In this document: positions 1 to 9,123 of the stretch, one piece after another
Layout of the letters: each line of letters starts with the position of its first letter
Position numbering within the stretch: the stretch's first letter is position 1
Assembly (NCBI GenBank): GCA_964418255.1
Contig: CAYQKV010000001.1
Span: forward strand, 124,001 to 188,000
Length of the DNA: 64,000 bases
Source of the DNA: CAG-1782 sp964418255
Lineage (GTDB): Bacteria > Bacillota > Clostridia > Christensenellales > DTU072
Reading direction: 5' to 3'
Notes under the pieces: model-generated
Told to the model about the DNA's origin: nothing
The model's database searches: none
Seen by the model: the letters and a program-made list of their open reading frames with translations, nothing else
Program-made: the position numbers and the translations under genes

Positions 1-16
1 TTAATTTATTATCTCT

Positions 17-1141
17 TTATTTTCTGTCCTGCAATTTTTTCAGGATATTTTCCACAATCCCCGTAGACGGCGCAGGTTGCGCATTAGTTTCTTCGTTCTT
101 TTCCGCCGGTGTTTCCGTTCCGAAAATCAGTTCGCCGGGGTTATTGTGACTTTCGTAGGGCTGTTCCCCTTCTTCATCTTCTCCGTCAAGCCCCGTCGCT
201 ATTATGGTAACGTGGACTTCCTGTCTGAGATTTTTATCGAATCCCAAACCGTGAATAATTCTCGCGTCTTCGGCAACGACTTTGGGAATAAGGGATAACG
301 CTTTGTTCACTTCTTCTCCCGTGAGTTCATAATCCGCTACTATATTTACAATAATGTTTTTCGCGTGTTCTATTGTCGTATTCAGCATTTCGTTGTTGCT
401 CGCCATTCTTAACGCCTTAAACATACGGTTTTCTCCCGTAGCGCAGCCTAATCCGATATGCGCCGTTTTCTTTCCGCGAATTACCGTCGATATATCCGCG
501 AAATCGAGATTGACGAGAGAATGATTGACGATAATATCGGTTATTCCTTTAATGCTGTTTGTCAACACTTCGTCCGCTTTTTCGAAAATGATATGCATAG
601 GCGCGGCGGGTCCGCACAACTCGAACGATTTCTGGTTGGAAACCAAAATCATTATATCTACGTATTTGCGCATTTCCGCAATGCCGGCATTCGCGGCGCG
701 TACCTTTTCGTCCCCTTCGTAATTGAACGGTAAAGTAACCACGCCAATGGTGAGTATCTGTTTTTCGCTTGCGATTTTAGCCACGACAGGCGCGCCGCCC
801 GTTCCCGTGCCGCCGCCCATTCCTGCTGTAATGAACAGCAAATCAGTATCCGCTATCGCAGCTTCTATCTCCGCTTTCGTCTCTTCGGTAGCGACCCTGC
901 CGACTTCGGGCAATGCGCCAGCACCCGTTCCTTTGGTGCTCTTCTCTCCGAGCATAATTATCTTTATGTCGTCGCTTCCCTCGTCCGCAACGTTGGACAA
1001 CGCCATCGAATCGGTATTTGCCGCATAAAATTCGATTGCGCCGAACTGCTCTTTGCGCTTTGACAGCCGTTTGACGGCGTTGCACCCGCCGCCGCCGATA
1101 CCAAATATTTTAATTTTCAAATCGCGGGTATCGTAATTCAT
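17..1141 (-). CDS. ftsZ: Cell division GTPase FtsZ
   Basis: Tubulin-like GTPase that polymerises into the cytokinetic ring at mid-cell. The 374-residue protein has the glycine-rich nucleotide loop GGGTGTG at about residues 109-115 and the T7 synergy loop NLDFAD at 211-216, so GTP binding and hydrolysis look intact. An acidic, low-complexity linker follows the core from about residue 318. The last residues (IVENILKKLQDRK) do not show the usual IPxFL-type tail that binds FtsA and other partners. It is the last gene of the division and cell-wall cluster, 20 bases behind the ftsA-like gene, with AGGAGG before the ATG. No terminator is visible in the 16 bases that remain. Confidence 0.97.
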   Translation of the reverse strand: MNYDTRDLKIKIFGIGGGGCNAVKRLSKRKEQFGAIEFYAANTDSMALSNVADEGSDDIKIIMLGEKSTKGTGAGALPEVGRVATEETKAEIEAAIADTDLLFITAGMGGGTGTGGAPVVAKIASEKQILTIGVVTLPFNYEGDEKVRAANAGIAEMRKYVDIMILVSNQKSFELCGPAAPMHIIFEKADEVLTNSIKGITDIIVNHSLVNLDFADISTVIRGKKTAHIGLGCATGENRMFKALRMASNNEMLNTTIEHAKNIIVNIVADYELTGEEVNKALSLIPKVVAEDARIIHGLGFDKNLRQEVHVTIIATGLDGEDEEGEQPYESHNNPGELIFGTETPAEKNEETNAQPAPSTGIVENILKKLQDRK

Positions 1142-1161
1142 AATACCTTTCCTCCTGACGT

Positions 1162-2241
1162 CTATTTAATTAAATTTTCTATCATTCCGGCAAGAACGTA
1201 ATCCGCCGTAGTATTCCATAACAATAAATTCGGAACGAGCACGCTTACCGGCATTCCTATTTTCTCGGTAAACAACTGTTCTGCACCTCTTACTCCGCAA
1301 ATGGCTTTTCCCGTCATATAAACGGGAAGAATAGCGTCTCCTATCAGCGACGCGAGCGCTTTTTTTAGTTCTTCCGCAAGAAGACCGTAAAGTCTCTTTA
1401 CCGAATCGTTTACTTCCAAAGCGTCGAAAACTTTTCCCTCCGCTCCGCCGACAACGTAATTCCCTCCGCTAAGGTTGAAATTGACGTGTTTTATAAGCTC
1501 CGCCGCGGTTTCTCTGTCCGTCCCGCAAAGTTCGGTCAGAGCTTCGATAAAGTCCGCGTTTCCCACTTCTATCGTCTTTTCGGCAATCACCGCGCGCATT
1601 TCGCAATAACATATTTCTATGTAATCGTCGGCAAAATAAAGAACCACTCTCGAACTTCTGTTAGTCATCAAAGCGTTCTGTAATTTGTCGAGAACGGGTC
1701 GCATTACGGGAACGTAAATAAAATTCACGCTCATTCTCTTCGAAACGTCGATGAAAAATTCGTTTATGCGAGACAAAATACCGACGGAAACAGACACGAG
1801 TTCCATAAAATTACATTCCTGTCCAATCGGATTATCGATATAGTCGTCTCTCACTTTGTATGCAATCGGCACACATTCCAGTTTTTCGCAATCTTCTACG
1901 TCGACCAACGATTCGGATATAATATCGGACACATCAAATTTGTTTACGATTCCGTTTTTGATTTCCGTGCGTTTAACCGTATGCTTCGAACGGAAAAATC
2001 TCTGCGGCAAAATAAGGTATATTTCGCTCAAAGAACGGTTCAGATAATCGGCATATTCTCCGGCAAGACTTTCGATAATGCCGTAAAGTTTTTCGGGATT
2101 ACGGAAAAAATTGTTTTTTATTCCGTCATAACGACAGATTTTATGAAAACATCTGCCGAAATTTTCGTTTTCGAAAACAACGCCCGTCAATTCGACTGTC
2201 GAAGAACCTATTTCGATAAAGCATTTATAATTTTTTGCCAT
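1162..2241 (-). CDS. Divergent FtsA-like actin-fold protein
   Basis: Probable FtsZ membrane anchor or partner, identified mainly by its place between ftsQ and ftsZ and by a weak actin-like pattern. An N-terminal phosphate-1-like segment (IEIGSS, residues 9-14) and a C-terminal adenosine-like segment (MTGKAICGVRGA, 309-320) can be seen. Where FtsA has the phosphate-2 loop DIGGGTT, this protein reads YFADDY (about 202-207), so nucleotide binding may be lost. The 359-residue protein is shorter than usual FtsA (about 400-420) and has no clear C-terminal amphipathic membrane helix. It has its own sigma-A promoter with a leader of about 11 bases and no Shine-Dalgarno site. FtsA is an inference; a distant pilus or ethanolamine ATPase relative is less likely here. 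Confidence 0.6.
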   Translation of the reverse strand: MAKNYKCFIEIGSSTVELTGVVFENENFGRCFHKICRYDGIKNNFFRNPEKLYGIIESLAGEYADYLNRSLSEIYLILPQRFFRSKHTVKRTEIKNGIVNKFDVSDIISESLVDVEDCEKLECVPIAYKVRDDYIDNPIGQECNFMELVSVSVGILSRINEFFIDVSKRMSVNFIYVPVMRPVLDKLQNALMTNRSSRVVLYFADDYIEICYCEMRAVIAEKTIEVGNADFIEALTELCGTDRETAAELIKHVNFNLSGGNYVVGGAEGKVFDALEVNDSVKRLYGLLAEELKKALASLIGDAILPVYMTGKAICGVRGAEQLFTEKIGMPVSVLVPNLLLWNTTADYVLAGMIENLIK

Positions 2242-2258
2242 AAAGTTTACAGTATAAT

Positions 2259-2287
2259 ATTATAAACTATAAAAAATTTATAGTCAA
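2259..2287 (-). promoter_or_regulatory. Sigma-A promoter of the ftsA-like gene and ftsZ
   Basis: TTGACT at 2282-2287, 17 bases, then TATAAT at 2259-2264 on the minus strand. The ATG follows 17 bases after the -10 box, giving an expected leader of about 11 bases with no ribosome site. The -35 box overlaps a perfect hairpin at 2285-2307. Confidence 0.75.
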
Positions 2288-2307
2288 CACCTGAAAAACA
2301 GGTGTTG
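2285..2307 (-). other. Perfect 9-bp hairpin after ftsQ
   Basis: CAACACCTG, a five-base loop, then CAGGTGTTG, starting 4 bases after the ftsQ stop codon. In the minus-strand RNA the loop is UUUUU, but no U-run follows the stem directly. It could slow or process read-through from ftsQ, or act as an operator, since it overlaps the -35 box of the next promoter. Confidence 0.6.
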
Positions 2308-2311
2308 CGGT

Positions 2312-3016
2312 TCAAATATAAAAATCTTCCGTCTCCCTTTGCGCATAATCGGTCGCGGCGTAATTTGCATATACCTTTTTCACCGCTTCCGAAACGTCGG
2401 CAGTATCGGAAATATAAAATTTTGTATTCGTCGTTCTTAGTTGAATGATAATTTTGGAATCGGAAAACTCAATCGAGCGGAGAAAATAAGGAAGAGCCTC
2501 CTCTTCTATTCCGCATTCCATAAACGCGTCGGCAATATCTCTGAGCGCATAACATTCTTCCGTGCGGTAAGTTTCTTGAACGGTAAAACCGGTAACGTCG
2601 ATAAGCGCTTCGTTTTTCAGCTCTTCGTACGAGTAAATCGCCGTTCTTTGAAAATTCTTATCCGCGGCTACATAACCGCTTTCGTCGGCAGTCGTCGCCT
2701 TGATGCGGAACAAGGCTATTCTTTCTCTTACGTTTATAGTGACTTTGTTTGGGAATTCACGAACTATATTCGTCACCTTTATAACGTTATCGTCAAATCC
2801 TTTTTCAATTTTATCCGCAGTTCTCTTTTCGTCCAGAATAAAAATGTTGGTATTAGGCTCTATTCCCGCAAGGTCGAGAATCGTCTGCTTGTCAGCTGCG
2901 CTTACGCCGTTTTCGAAGTTTACGGTGACAAAGCGTACGGTAAAAATCTGTCCGAACGCGATAATCAACGCAACCAACGCTAAGCCGACGGCAACAGCGA
3001 CAATGACTTTTTTCAT
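2312..3016 (-). CDS. ftsQ: Cell division protein FtsQ/DivIB (POTRA type)
   Basis: Bitopic divisome protein that links early and late division proteins outside the membrane. One N-terminal membrane segment (about residues 4-24) is followed by a POTRA domain (about 27-100, with VRFVTVNFENGVSAADKQTI and a NIFILD strand) and a beta domain to residue 234. The length fits the short FtsQ/DivIB proteins of Bacillota. Its ATG overlaps the murA stop by four bases (ATGA), so the two are translationally coupled. Sequence identity in this family is low; the topology and position carry the call. Confidence 0.8.
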   Translation of the reverse strand: MKKVIVAVAVGLALVALIIAFGQIFTVRFVTVNFENGVSAADKQTILDLAGIEPNTNIFILDEKRTADKIEKGFDDNVIKVTNIVREFPNKVTINVRERIALFRIKATTADESGYVAADKNFQRTAIYSYEELKNEALIDVTGFTVQETYRTEECYALRDIADAFMECGIEEEALPYFLRSIEFSDSKIIIQLRTTNTKFYISDTADVSEAVKKVYANYAATDYAQRETEDFYI

Positions 3017-4263
3017 ACTCTGATTATATTTGCTCCAAGTTCAGTTAATTGTTTTTCTATGTTTTCGTATCCGCGGTCGACGTGATAAACGTCGTTTACG
3101 ACCGTTATTCCCCGTGCAGTCAATCCGGCAAGCACCAGCGCCGCTCCGCCGCGCAAATCTTGCGCGTAAACCTCTGCGCCTACTAAGTTAGTTACGCCTT
3201 TTATTACGGCGGTTTTGTCTTTCACTATAATATCCGCGCCCATCTTCCTCAGTTCGGGAACGTGTCGGAAACGATTTTCGAAAATGTTTTCCGTTAACAC
3301 GCAAGTTCCGAGAGAAATCGTCTGTAACGCCATAAACGGCGCCTGCAAGTCGGTAGGAAAACCCGGGTACGGTTGCGTGGATATATAGTTTATAGCCTTA
3401 GGTCTGCCTTTTGCTTTTATGTATATAATACCATTATCGGTCGCTATATTGCAAGAATTTTTCGACAATTTACTTATAAGAGAGTTTATTTCGGTTCCCT
3501 TTACCCCTTTAAGCGCGACTTCTCCTCCGTTCATAATAACCGCAATCATATACGTTCCCGCAACGATACGGTCGGGCATTACCGTATATTCCGTGCCGTT
3601 GAGGCTTTCCGTCCCTTCTACGGTAATCCTCGGCGTTCCCGCGCCGCGCACTTTCCCGCCCATAGAATTGAGGAAATTCTGCAATTCGACGATTTCGGGT
3701 TCTCTTGCCGCGTTATAAATTACCGACGTTCCTTTAAGTCCTGTCGCGGCGAGTATGACGTTTTCCGTCGCTCCTACGCTCGGATAATCGAGGCAAACTT
3801 CTCCCGCTTTAGCGTCTTTGCCGTCGCAATAGACGTACCCTGCCTTTTCTTCTATTTTAACGCCCAAATCTTTCAGAGCTTTTATATGTATATCAATCGG
3901 TCTCAATCCTATATCGCAACCGCCGGGATATGCGACGACTGCGCATTTTTTTCGCGACAAAACCGCTCCGAGAAGAAAAATCGAACTTCGAAGTTCTTTC
4001 GCAAGATTATTCTCTATACTGTGCGAATTTACTTTATCCGCTCTGACCGTGACGGTTTTTCCGTTCTGCTCGGCGTTAACGCCGAGATTTCTGAGAATTC
4101 TCAGCATATTGTCCACGTCGATTAGATTAGGAACGTTATGTATTTTTACCGTATTTTCCGTCATAATCGCCGCCGCCAGAATCGGCAGAGCCGCGTTTTT
4201 GGCTCCTTGAATTTCTATTTCACCTACAAGTTTTTTTCCGCCCTCTATAATAAATTTGCCCAA
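3013..4263 (-). CDS. murA: UDP-N-acetylglucosamine 1-carboxyvinyltransferase MurA
   Basis: Cytosolic enzyme for the first committed step of peptidoglycan synthesis, transferring enolpyruvate from PEP to UDP-GlcNAc. The 416-residue EPT-fold protein has the Lys-Asn pair (GAKNAALP, K22 and N23) and the catalytic loop PGGCDIGLRP with Cys116, equivalent to the Cys115 that fosfomycin alkylates in E. coli MurA. A fosfomycin-sensitive active site is therefore expected. Placement of murA between ftsW and ftsQ is unusual; in Bacillus this slot holds murG and murB. It overlaps ftsQ by four bases. Confidence 0.96.
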   Translation of the reverse strand: MGKFIIEGGKKLVGEIEIQGAKNAALPILAAAIMTENTVKIHNVPNLIDVDNMLRILRNLGVNAEQNGKTVTVRADKVNSHSIENNLAKELRSSIFLLGAVLSRKKCAVVAYPGGCDIGLRPIDIHIKALKDLGVKIEEKAGYVYCDGKDAKAGEVCLDYPSVGATENVILAATGLKGTSVIYNAAREPEIVELQNFLNSMGGKVRGAGTPRITVEGTESLNGTEYTVMPDRIVAGTYMIAVIMNGGEVALKGVKGTEINSLISKLSKNSCNIATDNGIIYIKAKGRPKAINYISTQPYPGFPTDLQAPFMALQTISLGTCVLTENIFENRFRHVPELRKMGADIIVKDKTAVIKGVTNLVGAEVYAQDLRGGAALVLAGLTARGITVVNDVYHVDRGYENIEKQLTELGANIIRV

Positions 4264-4307
4264 ACTTCCTCCAGCCGAAAAACATATTCATTACATACTA
4301 TGAACTC

Positions 4308-5444
4308 CTATTTTGAATGGTTACGGGCTACGTTACAGAGTAGTCCGCTTACAAACATAAAAGTCACAAGGCTGGTTCCGCCTGCGCTGACGAAAGGAAG
4401 CGGCACCCCCGTCGGAGGTATGCTTCCGCTTACTACGGCAAAGTTGATAATCGCTTGTAACGCCGTTACGCTCGTTAGTCCGGTCGCTAAAAGCGAATAA
4501 TATCCAGATTCGGCTTTTCTTGCGATTTTTATCCCGCATAAGACGTAAACGAGGAATATTGCCATCACGAAAAGACAACCGAATAAACCCGTTTCTTCTC
4601 CGATAACCGAAAAAATAAAATCGCTTTCCGCAAACGGAAGGAAGAGATATTTCTGTCGGCTGTTGAATAGTCCTACGCCGAATAATCCGCCCGACCCGAG
4701 CGCATAATACGATTGAATTAACTGATATCCTTCGTCCTTAGGGTTCTTCCACGGGTCGAGAAAAGCCGTAAATCTTTCCATTCTGTACGGTTCGAGCGCG
4801 ATAAGCAAAACGCCTCCGACAACGACAAGCGCACCAAGCACCGCCATAAGTTTACCGTTGAAACCGCCCGCAAAAAGCATAACCAGTAATGATAATCCCA
4901 CGACAACCGTTATGCTCATATTAGGCTCCGCCATAATTAGTCCGCATATTATTCCCCCGCAAAGAAGAGGTATTATTGCGCCTTTTACGTTTGACGGCGG
5001 TCGTTCGCTCATATATGCCGCGAGAAAAATGACAAAACCGAATTTGGAAAGTTCGGAAGGCTGAATCGTCGTAAAACCGAGGTTAATCCACCTTGTCGCG
5101 CCGTAACTCGACACTCCGAGTCCCGGAATGAAGACAAGCGCAAGCATAACGACGCTGAAAGCGAAGATAATCCATTTCAGTTTTACGAAAATTTCCGTCT
5201 TGATTTTCATCGCGACAAGCATAAAAATCATTCCTGCGGCAAGAGATACAGCTTGCTTTTTTACATAATAAAACGCGTCCCCGTAGTTTATTTCCGCGGA
5301 ATAGCAACTTGCGGAATAGATGAAAACAAGCCCTATTGTCGCAAGGAAAAACGCGCATATCGGAATAAGCGTATAGTATTCAATCCGAAATTTTGGTTTT
5401 GACGGCATAGACGGCTTCTTTGAATTTGTCCCCTCTCTCGGCAT
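4308..5444 (-). CDS. ftsW: SEDS peptidoglycan glycosyltransferase FtsW/SpoVE
   Basis: Polytopic SEDS-family glycosyltransferase that polymerises lipid II together with a class B penicillin-binding protein. The sequence shows about ten membrane helices, the WINLGFTTIQPSELSKFG segment and the late GIPLPFVSAGG-like motif (TGVPLPFVSAGGTS), both typical of FtsW, RodA and SpoVE. Its place directly after murD and in a cluster with the class B PBP favours FtsW/SpoVE over RodA. The ATG at 5444 lies deep inside murD and has no ribosome site; Met13 (ATG at 5408) is also possible and would shorten the overlap from 65 to 29 bases. Confidence 0.93.
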   Translation of the reverse strand: MPREGTNSKKPSMPSKPKFRIEYYTLIPICAFFLATIGLVFIYSASCYSAEINYGDAFYYVKKQAVSLAAGMIFMLVAMKIKTEIFVKLKWIIFAFSVVMLALVFIPGLGVSSYGATRWINLGFTTIQPSELSKFGFVIFLAAYMSERPPSNVKGAIIPLLCGGIICGLIMAEPNMSITVVVGLSLLVMLFAGGFNGKLMAVLGALVVVGGVLLIALEPYRMERFTAFLDPWKNPKDEGYQLIQSYYALGSGGLFGVGLFNSRQKYLFLPFAESDFIFSVIGEETGLFGCLFVMAIFLVYVLCGIKIARKAESGYYSLLATGLTSVTALQAIINFAVVSGSIPPTGVPLPFVSAGGTSLVTFMFVSGLLCNVARNHSK

Positions 5445-6696
5445 AGTTTTTATATCTGTCGAAACTTGCGCAACAAGGCGAAAGCAAAACGTTCGTTATC
5501 CCATTTTTTACGCTGAGATAGTTTACCGCGTCCGGCAGCGTTTCGAAAACTCCGACGTCCGCAAAACCCATTTTCATCGCAGAATTATAGATTTTTTCCG
5601 CGTTTCCGCCTGTAATTGCTACAAACTTTACTTTCGGATTTATGTTTTCGAAGAAATCGCAAAAATCTTCGTTTTTGTCGCTTCCGCCCATAATAAGCCC
5701 GATTGTCCCGTCCAGACTTTCTATTGCGAATCTGCACGCGTGAATGTTCGTCCCCTTCGAATCGTTGTAATAGCTTTTTCCTCCGAGCGTGGTGACGTAC
5801 TCTATTCTGTTGGGCAATAAAGTATAATTTCTTACGAGATTTGGAAAATTTTCGCTTCGAACGCCGAGCACAGCGCCCACGTTCAATGCTACGAGCATAT
5901 TGAATTTGTTGTGCTCTCCTCTCAAACGACAGTTTTTTACCGGACAAACGGTTTTATCCCCGTACATAAAATAACCGTCTTTTATGTAAACTTCGGAAAG
6001 TCGGCTTCTCGTACTTACGGGGACGCCTTTCGCCTTCGTAAATTTGACGAATTTTCGAGCCGCGCCGTCGTCGTTGTTGAAAATCAGATATTGACTTTCC
6101 GTCTGATTTACGCAAATACGCCTTTTAGTAGCGACGTAATCGTCATAACTTTGATACCTATCCATATGGTCGGGCGCAAGATTGAGTATGACCGATACTT
6201 CGGGATTAACCGAAGCGTATTCCAATTGAAAACTGCTTACTTCGATAACCGCGTAATCGGGATTCGTTCCGTCAAGCACCAGTTGGCTTACGGGATACCC
6301 TATGTTTCCCGCGGCTTTCGCTTTATATCCCGCGCCGCTCAGAAGTTTTTCTATCATCGTAACTACCGTGGTTTTACCGTTGGTACCCGTTACCATAATT
6401 TTCGGACATTTAAGGTACCGACATCCGAGCTCGAGTTCTCCCATAATTCGTACGCCCGCGGCTTTCGCCCGGACAATAACAGGATGCCACGGCGGAATCG
6501 ACGGACTGACGACTAAAAGAACATACTCTTTCATATCTTCCTCTTTCGGGACGTCGATAAAATCAAACCCCGACAGCTCTTTTATCGCGTCGTCTACGCA
6601 ATACACTTTTGCGCCGAGTTTGTTAAGTAGCGTAGCGACGCTTATACCGCTTGCCTTCATTCCCGCGACAAGCACTTTTTTGTTTTCGAATTCCAT
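5380..6696 (-). CDS. murD: UDP-N-acetylmuramoyl-L-alanine--D-glutamate ligase MurD
   Basis: Cytosolic Mur ligase that adds D-glutamate to UDP-MurNAc-L-Ala using ATP. The 438-residue protein has an N-terminal Rossmann-like UDP-binding region (VLVAGMKASGIS), the central P-loop GTNGKTT (about residues 104-110), the ligase motif APDHMDRY and the C-terminal domain with YYNDSKGTN. That last segment is characteristic of MurD and separates it from MurC, E and F. An AGGGGGAA ribosome site lies just before the ATG. It sits between mraY and ftsW, the usual order in Bacillota. Confidence 0.96.
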   Translation of the reverse strand: MEFENKKVLVAGMKASGISVATLLNKLGAKVYCVDDAIKELSGFDFIDVPKEEDMKEYVLLVVSPSIPPWHPVIVRAKAAGVRIMGELELGCRYLKCPKIMVTGTNGKTTVVTMIEKLLSGAGYKAKAAGNIGYPVSQLVLDGTNPDYAVIEVSSFQLEYASVNPEVSVILNLAPDHMDRYQSYDDYVATKRRICVNQTESQYLIFNNDDGAARKFVKFTKAKGVPVSTRSRLSEVYIKDGYFMYGDKTVCPVKNCRLRGEHNKFNMLVALNVGAVLGVRSENFPNLVRNYTLLPNRIEYVTTLGGKSYYNDSKGTNIHACRFAIESLDGTIGLIMGGSDKNEDFCDFFENINPKVKFVAITGGNAEKIYNSAMKMGFADVGVFETLPDAVNYLSVKNGITNVLLSPCCASFDRYKNYAERGDKFKEAVYAVKTKISD

Positions 6697-6705
6697 TGTT
6701 CCCCC

Positions 6706-7698
6706 TTATGATACGATGATTCCGACTGCTCCGGCAACGGCTGTTATTATGGTGTAAAACGCAACGATTTTACCTTCTCCGTACCCTTTCATTTCAAGAT
6801 GATGGTGAAAAGGCGCCATAAGGAAAACCCGCTTCTTTTTTAACTTAAATACCGCTACCTGCACTATTACTGATATGCCGCTGATAACGAACATTATTCC
6901 TATAATCAGAATAATAAACGGATTTTTTATCATCATAGGAAGAATTGCGCACGCGCCTCCGAGCGCAAGCGAGCCCGTATCCCCCATAAAAATCTTAGCC
7001 TTATGCGAGTTGTGCCACAAAAAGCCCGTAGTCCCTCCGATAAGCGCGGCGGCAAAAATAACGAGATTATAAATTTCCTGCGAATAAAAAGTTTGTCCGA
7101 GGTCGCTTTTTTCTTTATAAATAACGAAGGTAATAAGAACAAGCGCCGCAAGGTAAACGCTGACCGTGCTTCCCGCAAGTCCGTCCAGTCCGTCGGTAAG
7201 ATTGACGCAATTCGTCGTCGCGATAAAAATCAAAAAACCGAGCGGAAGATACCACCAGTGAATATTGACGTAAATTTTAACTATAGGAATAAAAACTTCG
7301 CCGCCTACGTATCCGCTATTATAGCAGTACAAAGTGGCGAGAACGGCAATAAGGGACTGCGATATAATTTTCTGATACGCTCGAAGACCGAGATTGCGTT
7401 TCATTATAATTTTTATACCGTCGTCGAGCGCGCCTATTCCGCCGTAGACAGCCGTGACGACAAGCGCGACAACCGCAAGTTTTTTTTCTCCTTGCCAGAA
7501 AATGAGGCACGCTATTGCGCAGGCAAAAATAAAGATGACGCCGCCCATTGTAGGCACGCCTTCTTTTTGTTTATGTTGCTCGACGTAGCATAAAATCGTC
7601 TGCTTCGCTTTGACTTTTTTCATCAACGCGATGTAAGGAACCGCTACTATCATCGCAACAAAAAATGCCGTTATGAAAGTTAACGCTATTGTCGGCAA
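6706..7698 (-). CDS. mraY: Phospho-N-acetylmuramoyl-pentapeptide transferase MraY
   Basis: Integral membrane enzyme that makes lipid I from undecaprenyl phosphate and UDP-MurNAc-pentapeptide. The protein has about ten membrane helices, the cytoplasmic loop VPTMGGVIF, the catalytic region NCVNLTDGLDGLAGS with the paired aspartates, the GDTGSLALGG loop and the APFHHHLE motif. I place the start at a TTG (7696-7698), because GGAG lies eight bases upstream. An in-frame ATG at 7725 lacks a ribosome site and would overlap murE by 40 bases. With the TTG start the overlap is 13 bases and the protein about 330 residues. Confidence 0.95.
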   Translation of the reverse strand: MPTIALTFITAFFVAMIVAVPYIALMKKVKAKQTILCYVEQHKQKEGVPTMGGVIFIFACAIACLIFWQGEKKLAVVALVVTAVYGGIGALDDGIKIIMKRNLGLRAYQKIISQSLIAVLATLYCYNSGYVGGEVFIPIVKIYVNIHWWYLPLGFLIFIATTNCVNLTDGLDGLAGSTVSVYLAALVLITFVIYKEKSDLGQTFYSQEIYNLVIFAAALIGGTTGFLWHNSHKAKIFMGDTGSLALGGACAILPMMIKNPFIILIIGIMFVISGISVIVQVAVFKLKKKRVFLMAPFHHHLEMKGYGEGKIVAFYTIITAVAGAVGIIVS

Positions 7699-9113
7699 CT
7701 CAGTTTCTCCATTACCGCCAGACATACGCTTTTATCGCTGTACGGGTATTTTTTTCCCTTAATATCCATATAATTTTCTCCGCCTTTACCGCATATAACT
7801 ACGCAATCGTCCGCCGTCGCAAGCCTGAGCGCAAACTCAATCGCGCACGCTCTGTCCGTTATCGACACGTAATTGTCGTCGTCGTTCAATCCCGCGACCA
7901 TTTCGTTTATTATACTTTCGGGGTCTTCGAATCTCGGATTGTCCGAAGTGAATACGCAAACGTCCGCGTTCTCAGTTCCTATTTTTGCCATAATAGGTCT
8001 TTTTAATCGGTCTCTGTTGCCGCCGCAACCGAAAACGGCAATCAATTTTCCTTTCGTCGTCTCTTTCAACGATTCGAGAACGTTTTTGAGCCCGTCGGGC
8101 GTATGCGCAAAATCTATTACCACTTTGGGCGACGAGCTTATACAGTCTGCGCGACCTTCAATCGGAGTAAGCATACGAAGTCGCGACTGAATATCCCGCG
8201 GCGAAATTCCCACAAGGCGCGCTACCGCAATGCTTGCGAGTATATTGTATACGTTGAACTTCCCTTCGAAACGCGTATTTACGTATATTATATCGTCAAA
8301 AGCGTTGGCAATGAATTTTACTCCGTCGTTAAAAGACAAATCAATTCCGAAAACATCGCTCGGTTGGTTTATTCCGTAGCTTACGCAACAAATATTAGAA
8401 TTCTGAATTATATTTCTACCGAACTCGTTATCGGAATTCACGACTCCTATTTTCATATTCGATTTATTGAAATACGACGTTTTCGTGTTCGCATAAGTTT
8501 CCATATCGCGGAAAAAATCGAGATGGTCCTGCGTTATGTTCGTAAATACGCAAATTTCGCAACGTATCCCGTAAAATTTCTTGAAATAAATAGCGTGCGC
8601 GGTTATTTCGCAAAAGACATATTCCACGCCGCATTTAACCGCTTCCGACAGCGCGCGGTAAAGGAGCGGCGGGTCTGGAGTAGTCATAGAATTATCAAAT
8701 TCCTCTTCTCCTATGCGTATTCCGAGCGTGCCTATTACTCCCACTTTTTTATAAGGCTTAAAAATCTCATACAAGATATGAGTAATGCTTGTCTTTCCGT
8801 TTGTCCCGACTACGCCGATGATTTTTAGCTTTTTCTCTGGATTATCGTAAAAGTCGCTGCAAGCAAGCGCAAGACTTTCCCTTATGTCGTCTACCTTGAT
8901 ACAAGGAACCTCATATGCTTTTTCGGCAAGCAAACATACTGCTCCGCGCGTGAACGCTTCGTCTATGTATTTTTCATTCCCTTCGGTAACGGCAAAGACG
9001 CACCCTTCTTTAACGTTCCTTGAATCGGTTTCAATACCGGTAACGTCGTAATCAATGCAAACGTTGGTTTCTTTTATATTTAATCTTCTGCAAATTTCCG
9101 ACAATTTTTTCAT
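7686..9113 (-). CDS. murE: UDP-MurNAc-tripeptide synthetase MurE, meso-diaminopimelate type
   Basis: Mur ligase that adds the third stem-peptide residue. The 475-residue protein carries the P-loop VVGTNGKTS (101-109), the MTTPDPP segment (143-149) and DNPR at 391-394, the motif that marks meso-diaminopimelate rather than lysine specificity. This agrees with asd and dapB in the same window and predicts A1-gamma type peptidoglycan. The usual SSHA motif reads TAHA (171-174). A GGGGTGG ribosome site precedes the ATG. murE is followed by mraY with no murF between them, which differs from the E. coli order. Confidence 0.96.
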   Translation of the reverse strand: MKKLSEICRRLNIKETNVCIDYDVTGIETDSRNVKEGCVFAVTEGNEKYIDEAFTRGAVCLLAEKAYEVPCIKVDDIRESLALACSDFYDNPEKKLKIIGVVGTNGKTSITHILYEIFKPYKKVGVIGTLGIRIGEEEFDNSMTTPDPPLLYRALSEAVKCGVEYVFCEITAHAIYFKKFYGIRCEICVFTNITQDHLDFFRDMETYANTKTSYFNKSNMKIGVVNSDNEFGRNIIQNSNICCVSYGINQPSDVFGIDLSFNDGVKFIANAFDDIIYVNTRFEGKFNVYNILASIAVARLVGISPRDIQSRLRMLTPIEGRADCISSSPKVVIDFAHTPDGLKNVLESLKETTKGKLIAVFGCGGNRDRLKRPIMAKIGTENADVCVFTSDNPRFEDPESIINEMVAGLNDDDNYVSITDRACAIEFALRLATADDCVVICGKGGENYMDIKGKKYPYSDKSVCLAVMEKLSCRQ

Positions 9114-9123
9114 TTAGCCACCC

